From positions 186,001 to 250,000 of the forward strand of contig CAXXCL010000003.1 of NCBI GenBank assembly GCA_963668615.2: DNA of 64,000 nt, in the 5' to 3' direction. Below are positions 8,841 to 15,932 of this stretch, in pieces; the first letter of the stretch is position 1, and each line of letters opens with the position of its first letter. The position numbers were made by a program, and so were the translations under genes. A model generated the notes under the pieces. The model saw only the letters and a list, made by a program, of their open reading frames with translations. It made no database searches and had not been told where the DNA came from. Origin of the DNA: JAAYPI01 sp963668615. Lineage in GTDB: Bacteria > Bacteroidota > Bacteroidia > Bacteroidales > Paludibacteraceae.

Positions 8841-8971
8841 GCACAACACGCGGTAAGTTTTATTGCCGAAACCCTGCAAAACTGAGGCTTCCGCTCCCGT
8901 TTCAGCGTCGGTTTCGGGCGTTACGAAACAGCTCGCTTTTCGGCAACAAAACTTACCGCAACTCGTTAGCG
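8841..8971 (+). repeat. attC-like element B (131 bp)
   Basis: Ends are GCACAAC (8841-8847) and GTTAGCG (8965-8971). The inner arms 8850-8871 and 8938-8959 are complementary over 22 bases with one mismatch. The element is far richer in GC than the genes on both sides, and its unpaired centre (8872-8937) would form the variable loop. Confidence 0.65.
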
Positions 8972-9039
8972 GTCATTGTAAAAATGACAAAGCAACAAGA
9001 GATTAAAAGCAATTTATAAACCATTAATAACGAGATATT

Positions 9040-9411
9040 ATGCCAAAAATAAGAGTTTTTATTAGTTTCGATTATGACAATGATTTAAATCTTAAGAATC
9101 TTTTGGTTGGACAAGCCCAATTATCAGACTCTCCTTTTGAAATTTCAGATTGGTCACTCAAAGAAGCTGCACCAGAAAAGGATTGGGAAGAAAAAGCACT
9201 TGCCAAAATTAGACGTTCTGATATTGTTGTTGTGATTACAGGTAATTCAACATATAGAGCGAGTGGCGTAAGAAAAGAAGTTAATATGGCGAGAAATAAT
9301 GCAAAAAACGTTGTTCAAATTAAAGTTCAAGGAACTAATCCTACGAGAGTTGAAAATGCAGGAGTTTTGTATGATTGGACTTGGCCGAACCTTAAGATTC
9401 TATTATCATAA
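9040..9411 (+). CDS. thsB: Thoeris TIR-like sensor ThsB (short form)
   Basis: A 123-residue TIR-like (DUF1863/MTH538-type) domain. It has beta-A IRVFISFDYDND (residues 4-15), beta-D DIVVVITGNSTY (about residues 63-74) and the helix GVRKEVNMA carrying Glu80, which fits the catalytic Glu of ThsB. In Thoeris, ThsB senses infection and uses NAD+ to make a cyclic ADP-ribose-type signal that activates ThsA. The protein is shorter than typical ThsB (about 190 residues), so it could be a minimal TIR. It opens the three-gene operon, 11 bases before thsA, right after attC-like site B. Confidence 0.75.
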   Translation: MPKIRVFISFDYDNDLNLKNLLVGQAQLSDSPFEISDWSLKEAAPEKDWEEKALAKIRRSDIVVVITGNSTYRASGVRKEVNMARNNAKNVVQIKVQGTNPTRVENAGVLYDWTWPNLKILLS

Positions 9412-9422
9412 CACAATTAATT

Positions 9423-10859
9423 ATGAAAAAGGAATTAGTACAATTTGCCGAGAAATATATAAAAGCAATCAACAATGAAAACGCAGCAATCTTTGCCGGT
9501 GCCGGTTTGTCTGTTTCAACAGGCTTAGTTAATTGGAAAAATTTACTCAGAGATATAGCAGTTGAGTTAAATCTAGATATTGATAAAGAAGATGATTTAA
9601 TATCGCTTGCTCAATATTATGAAAATGAAAAAGGTGGAAGAGGAAGTATTAACGACAAATTAATAGAAGAATTTACAAAAGATGTCTCTGAAAGTGAGAA
9701 TCATAGAATACTTGCAAGTCTACCTATTAAAACTTATTGGACAACTAATTATGATGATTTAATTGAAAAAACAATTGAAAATTCAGGAAAATCTACAGAT
9801 GTAAAAAGGTGTACAGAAAATCTGGCAACAAGTAAGCCAAGACGAGACGTAATAATTTATAAAATGCATGGTGACATTACTTTAAGCCACGATGCAGTAA
9901 TTACAAAGGATGATTATGAGAAATACAATGAAAAACGTCAATTGTTTACAACTGCTCTTCAAGGAGATTTAGTTTCGAAAACATTTTTATTCCTGGGATT
10001 TAGTTTTGAAGACCCAAATTTAGAATATATACTCAGCAGAATAAGAATTCTATTAGGCAATCACACCCCAGACCACTATTGCTTTTTCAAGAATATTGAT
10101 GAAAAAGATTTTCCAAGTAATGAAGAATACCTGTATTCTAAAATCAAGCAAGACTACAAAATTAAAGATTTAAAGAGATTTGGTATTCAATCACTATTGA
10201 TTGACGATTTTAGCGAAATAACAGACGTTTTGCTTTTAATCCAGACTAAGCTTAAAAGAAAAAATATCTTTATTTCTGGAGCAGCACACGAGTATGGTAG
10301 TTTCAGTCAATTAGATGCTGAGAAACTTATTTTCAATCTTTCTAGTAATCTAGTAAAAAAAGACTATAAAATTATATCTGGTTTTGGTCTAGGAATTGGT
10401 AGTTCTGTAATAAATGGTGCATTAGCTCAGGTTTATTCTAATGTAAAAGGTCACTTAGATGACTATCTCATACTAAGACCATTTCCTCAAAACATAACAA
10501 ACTCTAATGAACGACAACAATTATGGAAAAAGTATAGAGAGACAATGCTAAAAGAAGCTGGGATTGCTTTGTTCTTTTTTGGCAACAAACTTGTCAATGG
10601 CAAACTGGAGCGTTCTGATGGTCTAATTGAGGAGTTTGAAATCGCATTAGAGTTGGGGCTGAAAGTAATTCCTATTGGATGTACTGGCTATGTTTCAAAA
10701 GAATTATGGTCAAAAGTTATTGGAGAGTATGAAAAATATTATCCGATAAACCATGAATTGAAGCAAGCAATAGAATTACTTGGTCAAGATAACTTAGATG
10801 AAACGACAATTATCAACAATATAATAAAAGCAATTAACCTTTTACAAAATCACATTTAA
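9423..10859 (+). CDS. thsA: Thoeris effector ThsA (SIR2-SLOG NADase)
   Basis: A 478-residue protein with the two-domain plan of ThsA and nearly the same length as the Bacillus cereus protein. The N-terminal SIR2 domain has AAIFAGAGLS (residues 21-30), TTNYDD with Asn109 (residues 107-112) and KMHGD with His149; these correspond to the catalytic Asn and His of known ThsA. The C-terminal SLOG domain starts near residue 278, with NIFISGAAHEYG, then ISGFGLGIGSS and the LRPFPQN loop, where the cyclic signal binds. On activation ThsA degrades NAD+ and stops phage growth by abortive infection. Flanked by two TIR genes; 1 base separates it from the second. Confidence 0.9.
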   Translation: MKKELVQFAEKYIKAINNENAAIFAGAGLSVSTGLVNWKNLLRDIAVELNLDIDKEDDLISLAQYYENEKGGRGSINDKLIEEFTKDVSESENHRILASLPIKTYWTTNYDDLIEKTIENSGKSTDVKRCTENLATSKPRRDVIIYKMHGDITLSHDAVITKDDYEKYNEKRQLFTTALQGDLVSKTFLFLGFSFEDPNLEYILSRIRILLGNHTPDHYCFFKNIDEKDFPSNEEYLYSKIKQDYKIKDLKRFGIQSLLIDDFSEITDVLLLIQTKLKRKNIFISGAAHEYGSFSQLDAEKLIFNLSSNLVKKDYKIISGFGLGIGSSVINGALAQVYSNVKGHLDDYLILRPFPQNITNSNERQQLWKKYRETMLKEAGIALFFFGNKLVNGKLERSDGLIEEFEIALELGLKVIPIGCTGYVSKELWSKVIGEYEKYYPINHELKQAIELLGQDNLDETTIINNIIKAINLLQNHI

Positions 10860-10860
10860 A

Positions 10861-11445
10861 ATGGCAAAAAGAGTATTTTTCAGTTTCCACTATCAAGACG
10901 TAATTGATTTTAGAGCAAATGTAGTTAGAAATCATAAACTAACGAAGGACGATAACGCAGGGTATTTTGATGCTTCAATCTGGGAAGATGCAAAAAAGAC
11001 TAGTGATCTAGCATTAAAAAGACTTATAAACAGCGAATTAAAAAACACGTCCGTGACGTGTGTATTAGTAGGGTCTCATACCTTTGAACGTAGATGGGTT
11101 AATTACGAAATAATGAAAAGTTTTGAAAAAGGCAATGATATACTTGCTATACATATCAATAGTATAAAAGGGAAAGACGGATTGACAAAAAACAAAGGAA
11201 ATAACCCGTTATATTATTTAGGCTATTCATTTGATTCAACAGGAAAGAAACTCAACCTACATAATTTTATTGAAGGAAAATGGGTTGCATACACAGACTT
11301 GGAAGGCTGGTCTGTATCTCAAGTTGAAGAGAAAGACAGGAACAAAGTATTTCGGCTTTCAACCATTTATCCGATTTATGATTGGATAGATGACGACGGA
11401 TATGACAATTTTGCTACATGGGTTGGAAAAAACAACGACCGCTAA
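10861..11445 (+). CDS. thsB: Thoeris TIR-domain sensor ThsB (full length)
   Basis: A 194-residue DUF1863/TIR-like protein matching the usual ThsB size. It begins KRVFFSFHYQDV (residues 3-14), has CVLVGSHTFERRW and then VNYEIMKSF with Glu83 at the expected catalytic position, and contains the NNPLYYLGYSFD region typical of these proteins. It would make the cyclic nucleotide that switches on ThsA. Together with the short TIR gene it gives the locus two sensors, a pattern known in Thoeris loci where different ThsB proteins recognise different phages. Its stop codon lies inside the left box of attC-like site C. Confidence 0.88.
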   Translation: MAKRVFFSFHYQDVIDFRANVVRNHKLTKDDNAGYFDASIWEDAKKTSDLALKRLINSELKNTSVTCVLVGSHTFERRWVNYEIMKSFEKGNDILAIHINSIKGKDGLTKNKGNNPLYYLGYSFDSTGKKLNLHNFIEGKWVAYTDLEGWSVSQVEEKDRNKVFRLSTIYPIYDWIDDDGYDNFATWVGKNNDR

Positions 11446-11568
11446 CATCAGCTAAACCCCAAGCGGGCATTAGGTTTGGCTCGTAATTTCGCTCTCGTTT
11501 CGGGCATTTTTTCGGCTGACAATTGTCCGCTTCGAACGCCCGCTTAGGGCTTGGTCGTGCCGTTAGGC
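11440..11568 (+). repeat. attC-like element C (129 bp)
   Basis: The left box CGCTAAC (11440-11446) contains the stop codon of the second thsB. The right box GTTAGGC (11562-11568) is the canonical attC core. Inner arms AAGCGGGC (11461-11468) and GCCCGCTT (11538-11545) pair perfectly. This is the best attC match in the window. Confidence 0.72.
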
Positions 11569-11605
11569 GTCATACAAAGACTTGGTCAACTTAAAGCATA
11601 TAATA

Positions 11606-12262
11606 ATGAAAATAGTATTATTCACAATATTGATAGTCCTTTTGATAATTGCACTGATATTGACAATATCATTTACGAAACTTAAAAAAGTAACACAAGG
11701 AAAACATATTAAGAATTATCCTATTAATGTTACTGCTTTATTGATAATTGACGTTCAAAAGAATTTAGTTACACGGGGAGAAAGACTATCAGTTGATTAT
11801 AATCAGGCACTTACTTTAGTTAAAAATATTAATAAAATTATTCAGCATTCAGTTGAAAAAAATTATCAAATTATATACATAAAAAATGTTTTTAGAAAAA
11901 ATTCGGTGATTAATTATTTATCAGGAAGAACAATGGAAGACGGTTCTTCTGGTTCTGAAATTGACGAAAGAATTAAAATTGTTAATCATAACATATTTGA
12001 AAAAAATCAAATGGATTCATTTACTAATCATGAATTTGAAAAATTCTTAATAGAAAATACGGTTTCACGCCTTATTATTGTTGGATTAGATGCCGCAGAT
12101 TGTGTTGATAAAACTATTAAGGGTGCTCTTAACCGAGGATATAAGGTTACCGTAGTGGGTGATGCTATTGCCTCAAAGACCGATGAGAAAAGAGACAAAA
12201 AGATTAATGATTTTAAAAATATGAATATTGAAATAATTGATACGAAAGATTTATTGAATTAA
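11606..12262 (+). CDS. Membrane-anchored isochorismatase-family cysteine hydrolase (cassette gene)
   Basis: A 218-residue protein. Residues about 3-25 form one strong hydrophobic segment (IVLFTILIVLLIIALIL), so the enzyme is probably tethered to the inner membrane, which is unusual for this family. The hydrolase domain has the full catalytic triad: Asp49 in LLIIDVQKN, Lys133 in FEKNQMDSF and Cys166 in LDAADCVDKT. The family hydrolyses isochorismate, nicotinamide or other amides; the substrate cannot be read here. The ATG at 11606 is preferred over the TTG at 11582, which lies too near the attC-like right end. Nicotinamidase activity would be notable beside an NAD-degrading defence system, but this is speculation. 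Confidence 0.72.
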   Translation: MKIVLFTILIVLLIIALILTISFTKLKKVTQGKHIKNYPINVTALLIIDVQKNLVTRGERLSVDYNQALTLVKNINKIIQHSVEKNYQIIYIKNVFRKNSVINYLSGRTMEDGSSGSEIDERIKIVNHNIFEKNQMDSFTNHEFEKFLIENTVSRLIIVGLDAADCVDKTIKGALNRGYKVTVVGDAIASKTDEKRDKKINDFKNMNIEIIDTKDLLN

Positions 12263-12268
12263 AATACG

Positions 12269-12398
12269 GCACACAACACGCGGTATAAAACATTGGGGGT
12301 TAAGTGGTATGCCAAATGCACTCGCTGGCAAGTTTTATATCGGTTGATAGGGAATCGTTCCGAATTCCCCAACTTTTCATATTGCCAACGTTGTGTGC
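12269..12398 (+). repeat. attC-like element D (130 bp)
   Basis: GCACACAAC (12269-12277) and GTTGTGTGC (12390-12398) are perfect 9-base inverted ends. The right core GTTGTGT departs from GTTRRRY at one position. Inside, TTGGGG and CCCCAA segments and GCGGTAT/ATATTGCC-type arms can pair. It starts 7 bases after the hydrolase stop codon. Confidence 0.58.
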
Positions 12399-12445
12399 AA
12401 GCATAAAAAGACAACGTCATTTGATAGATATCAAATTAATACAAA

Positions 12446-12904
12446 ATGAAAACTGTAAAAATTAAATCAGAAGGGAAAAATCACATTGCAATTGATTTGG
12501 GACAAATTGATCAATTGATGGATTATTCTTACATGCATCCGAAACGACATCAAGAAGTAAAAGGGAAAGTATTTGTTGGAGAAATCCTTAAATCAACAAG
12601 TGCGGAGATTTCATTTACTGTAATGCCACCTAGAACTGAAATGCCTTTTATGCATCAACATAAAAACCACGAAGAGATATATATTTTTTTTAAAGGTTCA
12701 GGACAATTCCAAGTTGATGATTCAATTTTTGATGTATCTGAAGGTTCTATAATACGCATTTCACCTAATGGTAAAAGGATATATCGAAATAATTCCGATA
12801 ATCCTTTAACTTTTTTGTGCGTCCAAAATCAAGCTGGATCACTTGACAATTTCAATGTCGAGGATGGATTTTTAGCAGAAGGAGAAATATTATGGAAAAA
12901 ATAA
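12446..12904 (+). CDS. Cupin-domain protein (cassette gene)
   Basis: A 152-residue single cupin. Motif 1 is MPFMHQHKNHEEIYIFFKG (about residues 69-87), with the two His and Glu that usually bind a metal. Motif 2 is the less typical segment around IIRISPNGKRIYRNNS, where the usual His is replaced by Arg/Tyr. Cupins of this small stand-alone kind can be isomerases, dioxygenases or ligand-binding proteins; nothing here tells which. A palindromic GATTTGCAATC repeat follows the stop and then attC-like site E. Confidence 0.75.
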   Translation: MKTVKIKSEGKNHIAIDLGQIDQLMDYSYMHPKRHQEVKGKVFVGEILKSTSAEISFTVMPPRTEMPFMHQHKNHEEIYIFFKGSGQFQVDDSIFDVSEGSIIRISPNGKRIYRNNSDNPLTFLCVQNQAGSLDNFNVEDGFLAEGEILWKK

Positions 12905-12920
12905 AAAATGCCCCTATCGG

Positions 12921-12941
12921 GGGCGAATTTGCAATCCGACC
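12921..12941. repeat. Short palindromic repeat, copy 1
   Basis: CGAATTTGCAATCCGACC, an imperfect copy of the GGATT-TGC-AATCC palindrome found again at 13695 and, inverted, at 13908 and 13938. It sits between the cupin stop and the left box of attC-like site E. Confidence 0.6.
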
Positions 12942-13072
12942 ACTAACAACGGCTATAGTCATAGGCTGGCTGACGAGCACTTAGGGGGGGGTAGCCCGCA
13001 TTCACTTTGTCGCTGGGCGACAGTGAACGCTCCGGCAAACCGCCAAATGCCCATAGCCTCGGTCCGTTAGGC
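12941..13072 (+). repeat. attC-like element E (132 bp)
   Basis: CACTAAC (12941-12947) and canonical GTTAGGC (13066-13072) mark the ends. GGCTAT (12951-12956) pairs with ATAGCC (13053-13058). A GC-rich centre holds a run of eight G. The segment GGCTGGCTGACGAGCA recurs with one change in the half-site at 14721. Confidence 0.65.
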
Positions 13073-13098
13073 AACATTTTAAAACAACAACACGCGAA

Positions 13099-13638
13099 AT
13101 GAGAACAAGATTTCATTGGAAAATAATAATTGCCTTTATCGTGACTCCGATTTTGTCTTTGGGACTATTCAGTTTCATTTATAAACTGGCATTGACAAGT
13201 ACGAAACCTCCTCCAGCAGCAGTTTTCGTTTTTCTGGGAATTTTTGGAGTTTTAGGAATCTGGCTTTTGCTGACTTTAGTATTACATGCGAAAAGAATCG
13301 AATTGACTGAAAATTCAATTGCTATTACAAGACTTTTCACGTTTAAAAGATTCAAATATTTTCCGACAGACATAAAATCCTATTCAATTATTCTAAGGCA
13401 GGAGAATCCTTTTTATGACTACGAAATTTTGCAGTTTAAGACCAAAGACAATGAAATTCATTCTGTAATTAGTTATGAGTTCAAGCAATTCGACAATATT
13501 TTAAATTGGATTAAGAGAACTAATGCCACAAAAGAAAACTTTAATATGGGTAATTTTTTAATCAAGGGATATGGATTGCCATTTCTTATTGGAGTGCTTA
13601 CGATTGCCATAGTAATTATTCAACTCAAGATGAAGTAA
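13099..13638 (+). CDS. Small membrane protein with bacterial-PH-like middle domain (cassette gene)
   Basis: A 179-residue protein with hydrophobic segments at about 8-28, 42-62 and 156-176, and a soluble middle part of about 85 residues rich in beta-type sequence (RIELTENSIAITRLFTFKRF...). This resembles small PH-like domain proteins of the YdbS/YokE sort, although I cannot assign a family. It follows site E by 26 bases and faces the same way as the other cassettes. After its stop, only a possible half-site (TTGCATAAC at 13645) remains. Confidence 0.55.
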   Translation: MRTRFHWKIIIAFIVTPILSLGLFSFIYKLALTSTKPPPAAVFVFLGIFGVLGIWLLLTLVLHAKRIELTENSIAITRLFTFKRFKYFPTDIKSYSIILRQENPFYDYEILQFKTKDNEIHSVISYEFKQFDNILNWIKRTNATKENFNMGNFLIKGYGLPFLIGVLTIAIVIIQLKMK

Positions 13639-13662
13639 AAAACGTTGCATAACAAAAAATAT

Positions 13663-13908
13663 ATGATAATTGCCGTTTCCGTGCTGATTCCCTTGTCGGG
13701 GCGGATTTGCAATCCGACCCCCCCAAAAGCACTATTAGAATTTGCAATTCGTAAAAGAGAGAAAGAAATAGATATCAAGAATCGAATCACAGAATTGAAG
13801 AAAGTTGTAAAGATATGGATGCTTAAGCGTTTTGAATATGCCCATCAAAACAAAAAAATAAAAGGCTATCGGGTTTGCCAGGAAGGCAAGGATGGTAAAC
13901 TATTTTAG
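13663..13908 (+). CDS. Doubtful short reading frame inside a palindrome-flanked segment
   Basis: An 81-codon frame whose first third reads through palindrome copy 2 (SGRICNPTPP) and whose stop abuts copy 3. The rest is basic and helical (KREKEIDIKNRITELKKVV...). It may be a fragment of an older gene captured between the two inverted repeats rather than a working gene. I recognise no family. Confidence 0.25.
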   Translation: MIIAVSVLIPLSGRICNPTPPKALLEFAIRKREKEIDIKNRITELKKVVKIWMLKRFEYAHQNKKIKGYRVCQEGKDGKLF

Positions 13909-13961
13909 CGGATTGCAAATCCTGATAATATCATAAAGGGGTCGGATTGCAAATCCGACCC
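13695..13961. repeat. Inverted pair of short palindromes (REPIN/MITE-like unit)
   Basis: Copy 2 (13695-13720) carries GGATT-TGC-AATCC. Copies 3 (13908-13924, partial) and 4 (13938-13961) carry the opposite orientation, GGATT-GCA-AATCC; copy 4 forms a perfect 10-bp stem GGGTCGGATT/AATCCGACCC with a 3-base loop. Two inverted palindromes with about 190 bases between resemble REP doublets mobilised by RAYT transposases. No such transposase is in the window. Confidence 0.6.
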
Positions 13962-13974
13962 GACAAGAACAGCA

Positions 13975-14244
13975 GTGAATGATATTTTTGAAACTTATTC
14001 AATTATTCTTGACAATCACAGGGTTCCACTGTCATGGGCAACAGAATTAAAGGTTATCGGTAGTTTGTTTTTTGACTTGGAAAAGCAACAAAAAGAAGTC
14101 GATATACAGAGTTTATGTAACCGTTTTGCACAATCAAGAACTGACAGAAATGAACTTAAAAAATTGATTAAGAAATCACCGTATTTTCCGCCGAGGACTT
14201 GGCAAGAAAAAGCTGCTGAATTAATATGTGGAGAAAAAAACTAA
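13975..14244 (+). CDS. Hypothetical small protein upstream of the PD-(D/E)XK-like gene
   Basis: An 89-residue, mostly helical protein (NDIFETYSIILDNHRVPLSW...). The only good start is a GTG at 13975. The frame stays open upstream through palindrome copy 4 to a stop at 13906, so the original start may have been lost when the repeat inserted. It ends 4 bases before the ATG of the next gene and is probably co-translated with it. No family is recognised; the tight pairing with a nuclease-like gene makes a partner or inhibitor role possible. Confidence 0.5.
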   Translation: MNDIFETYSIILDNHRVPLSWATELKVIGSLFFDLEKQQKEVDIQSLCNRFAQSRTDRNELKKLIKKSPYFPPRTWQEKAAELICGEKN

Positions 14245-14248
14245 GAAA

Positions 14249-14701
14249 ATGAAGAAAAAAATTGAGAAACACTTGATTGGTCTAACTGGAGAGTATTTTG
14301 TTGCAGGAATGATGAGCCTTAAAGGTTGGGTTGCAAGCCTGACATTAAAAAACTATCCCTCAGTTGACATTTTTGGTTTAGACCCTGAAACAGAAAAAAC
14401 AATTAACATTCAAGTCAAAACGACAAAAAATGTAAAGAGTTATCAGGTTGGATTAATGAGGAGCCAAAGAGATGAAATTAATGACACAATAACTTGTCCT
14501 TTTGTGTTTGTATACATTGACAAAAATAGTAACATTGAATATTACATTCTTTCAAAAAGTCAACTTATTGACTTAATTCAAACAACTGACGATGAGTACT
14601 ATAATCGTCCAAGAAAAGAACAATTAAAAGATTATCCTATTGCTATAAATTTAAAAGACTTGGCAGACTTTAAAGATGAATGGCAGAATCTATGGAAATG
14701 A
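14249..14701 (+). CDS. PD-(D/E)XK nuclease-like protein (DUF4365-type)
   Basis: A 150-residue protein. The segment LTGEYFVAGMMSLKGW (about residues 11-26), then VDIFGLDPE with the core Asp (about residue 39), and NIQVKTT with Gln-x-Lys (about residues 52-58), follow the E...D...(E/Q)xK pattern of PD-(D/E)XK nuclease folds such as DUF4365 proteins. A nuclease or DNA-binding role in defence is plausible, but the catalytic Glu is replaced by Gln in QVK, as in some active and inactive members. The ATG at 14249 is preferred to the GTG at 14228 because the latter overlaps the upstream gene. Followed by an attC-like half-site. Confidence 0.6.
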   Translation: MKKKIEKHLIGLTGEYFVAGMMSLKGWVASLTLKNYPSVDIFGLDPETEKTINIQVKTTKNVKSYQVGLMRSQRDEINDTITCPFVFVYIDKNSNIEYYILSKSQLIDLIQTTDDEYYNRPRKEQLKDYPIAINLKDLADFKDEWQNLWK

Positions 14702-14720
14702 TAAACAACTAAACACCAGC

Positions 14721-14790
14721 CACTAACACGCGCCTAAGCTCATTGGCTGGCTGACGTGCATTTCGCAGGTTTGCCACTTGAACATCATCA
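14721..14790 (+). repeat. Truncated attC-like element F (left half only)
   Basis: CACTAACACGCGCC at 14721 matches the left ends of sites B, D and E, and GGCTGGCTGACGTGCATTT matches the inside of site E. No GTTRRRY box follows before the convergent glycosyltransferase stop at 14802, so the right half has been lost. Confidence 0.55.
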
Positions 14791-14801
14791 ATTGAAAAAA
14801 G

Positions 14802-15905
14802 TTACCCAAACAAGCCATACGCACGTAGCTGCTTTTTTATCTTCTGTTGTTCGTTGTCCCAACAAGAATCAGATGCAGCCTTAGCAAAATTTTCTTTCGA
14901 ATAGTTTTGTGATAACATTTCTTGAATAGCTTTGGCTATTGTTTCAGGTCGATTTTCAGCAATGGTTTTTCCTACTTGATATTCTTTCACCACACGAGCC
15001 ATTTCAGGAAAATCGGTAGCCAAAACGGGTATGCCGGCTTGTATAAAATCAAAAATGCGATTCGGCAACGCATAATAATAACTTAGTCCTTCTTGTTCGA
15101 GCAAAGCCAATCCCACTTTCGCCGAGATGGTATACCCGGGCAATTCTTCCAAAGGAACTCTTCCGGTAAAAACAACCCTGTCCGACAAATTGGATTCTAT
15201 TACCTGCCGCTGAAGTTGTGGCAAAACATCCCCATCACCCACTATCACAAGTACGGCATTTTCCGACAAAGACATTGCCTCAATAGCTTGTTCCAGTCCC
15301 CTGCCAACATTTACCGCCCCTTGGTACAATATGATATTTTTACCCGGAAAATCTAATATCGGGACATATTGTGCTAAATCCTTTTGTTCCGGCACATTTC
15401 TCAAAACGGTCATTTTTATACCGTATCTTTTTTCATAATAATCGGCAATGGACTGACAGACCGTAAAAGCACAGGTTAATTTGGGAAAAATGCAATTTTC
15501 GATTCTTTCCCAAAAATACTGAATACAAGGACGATGAATAAGTTCGGGCAACTGTGGAAATAACTCATGTGCATCAAAACACAACCTTTTGTGTCTTATT
15601 TTCGACACCCAAAAATTGGGCAGTAAAGTATCGGTATCATTCGACCAAAGACAATCGAAAGAGGAGAACAGCAGCAAAAAGAAAAGACGAATATTGAATT
15701 CGGCATAAAACAAAAAACCACCACTACACAACATCCTCATTCTTTTCGTTGAATAAGAACGGGACAGTTTACCGCTTCTCTTGAGTTTTCTTCCTATCAC
15801 AAGAACATCAAATCCTTCTTTTTCGAAAAAAGAAGCTACCTTATGCACTCGCTGATCTGTTTCCAAATCACTAACGACAGAAATGATAATTCGTTTACAC
15901 CCCAT
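14802..15905 (-). CDS. GT4-family glycosyltransferase
   Basis: A 367-residue GT-B-fold protein with no signal peptide. The N-terminal SVVSDLETDQRVHKVASFF segment is typical of GT4 enzymes of Bacteroidota polysaccharide synthesis. The C-terminal half has NIILYQGAVNVGRGLEQAIEAM, VIVGDGDVLPQL and ALLEQEGLSYYYALPNRIFDFIQAGIPVLATDFPE, which holds the nucleotide-sugar site. Donor and acceptor are unknown. No capsule or LPS cluster is adjacent. Its 3' end forms the right boundary of the cassette island. Confidence 0.82.
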   Translation of the reverse strand: MGCKRIIISVVSDLETDQRVHKVASFFEKEGFDVLVIGRKLKRSGKLSRSYSTKRMRMLCSGGFLFYAEFNIRLFFLLLFSSFDCLWSNDTDTLLPNFWVSKIRHKRLCFDAHELFPQLPELIHRPCIQYFWERIENCIFPKLTCAFTVCQSIADYYEKRYGIKMTVLRNVPEQKDLAQYVPILDFPGKNIILYQGAVNVGRGLEQAIEAMSLSENAVLVIVGDGDVLPQLQRQVIESNLSDRVVFTGRVPLEELPGYTISAKVGLALLEQEGLSYYYALPNRIFDFIQAGIPVLATDFPEMARVVKEYQVGKTIAENRPETIAKAIQEMLSQNYSKENFAKAASDSCWDNEQQKIKKQLRAYGLFG

Positions 15906-15932
15906 GTGTACAAAAGTACTTTTTTTTGGCGA

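Larger units (their letters stand above)
7762..14790 (+). mobile_element. Integron-like gene-cassette array (attC-like sites, no integrase in window)
   Basis: All cargo genes point the same way, and the units at 7.9-13.1 kb are each followed by a GC-rich imperfect palindrome of 129-132 bp. These begin with AAC-ending boxes (GCACAAC, CGCTAAC, GCACACAAC, CACTAAC) and end with GTT-starting boxes (GTTAGCG, GTTAGGC, GTTGTGT, GTTAGGC). Position just after each stop codon, length and complementary ends match integron attC sites. Cargo includes a whole Thoeris operon. A copy of the left part alone at 14721 suggests that the right end is eroded. The integrase and attI are not in the window, so this would be a CALIN-type cluster or a distal part of an array. 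Confidence 0.65.

Noticed and set aside
12921..13961. Possible CRISPR array from the GGATT palindromes
   Set aside because: Only four copies, uneven spacing, opposite orientations and no cas genes.
7762..14790. Conjugative or phage origin for the 7.8-14.8 kb island
   Set aside because: No mobilisation, transfer, capsid, tail or integrase genes are present; the repeated elements between genes are better explained by attC-like cassettes.
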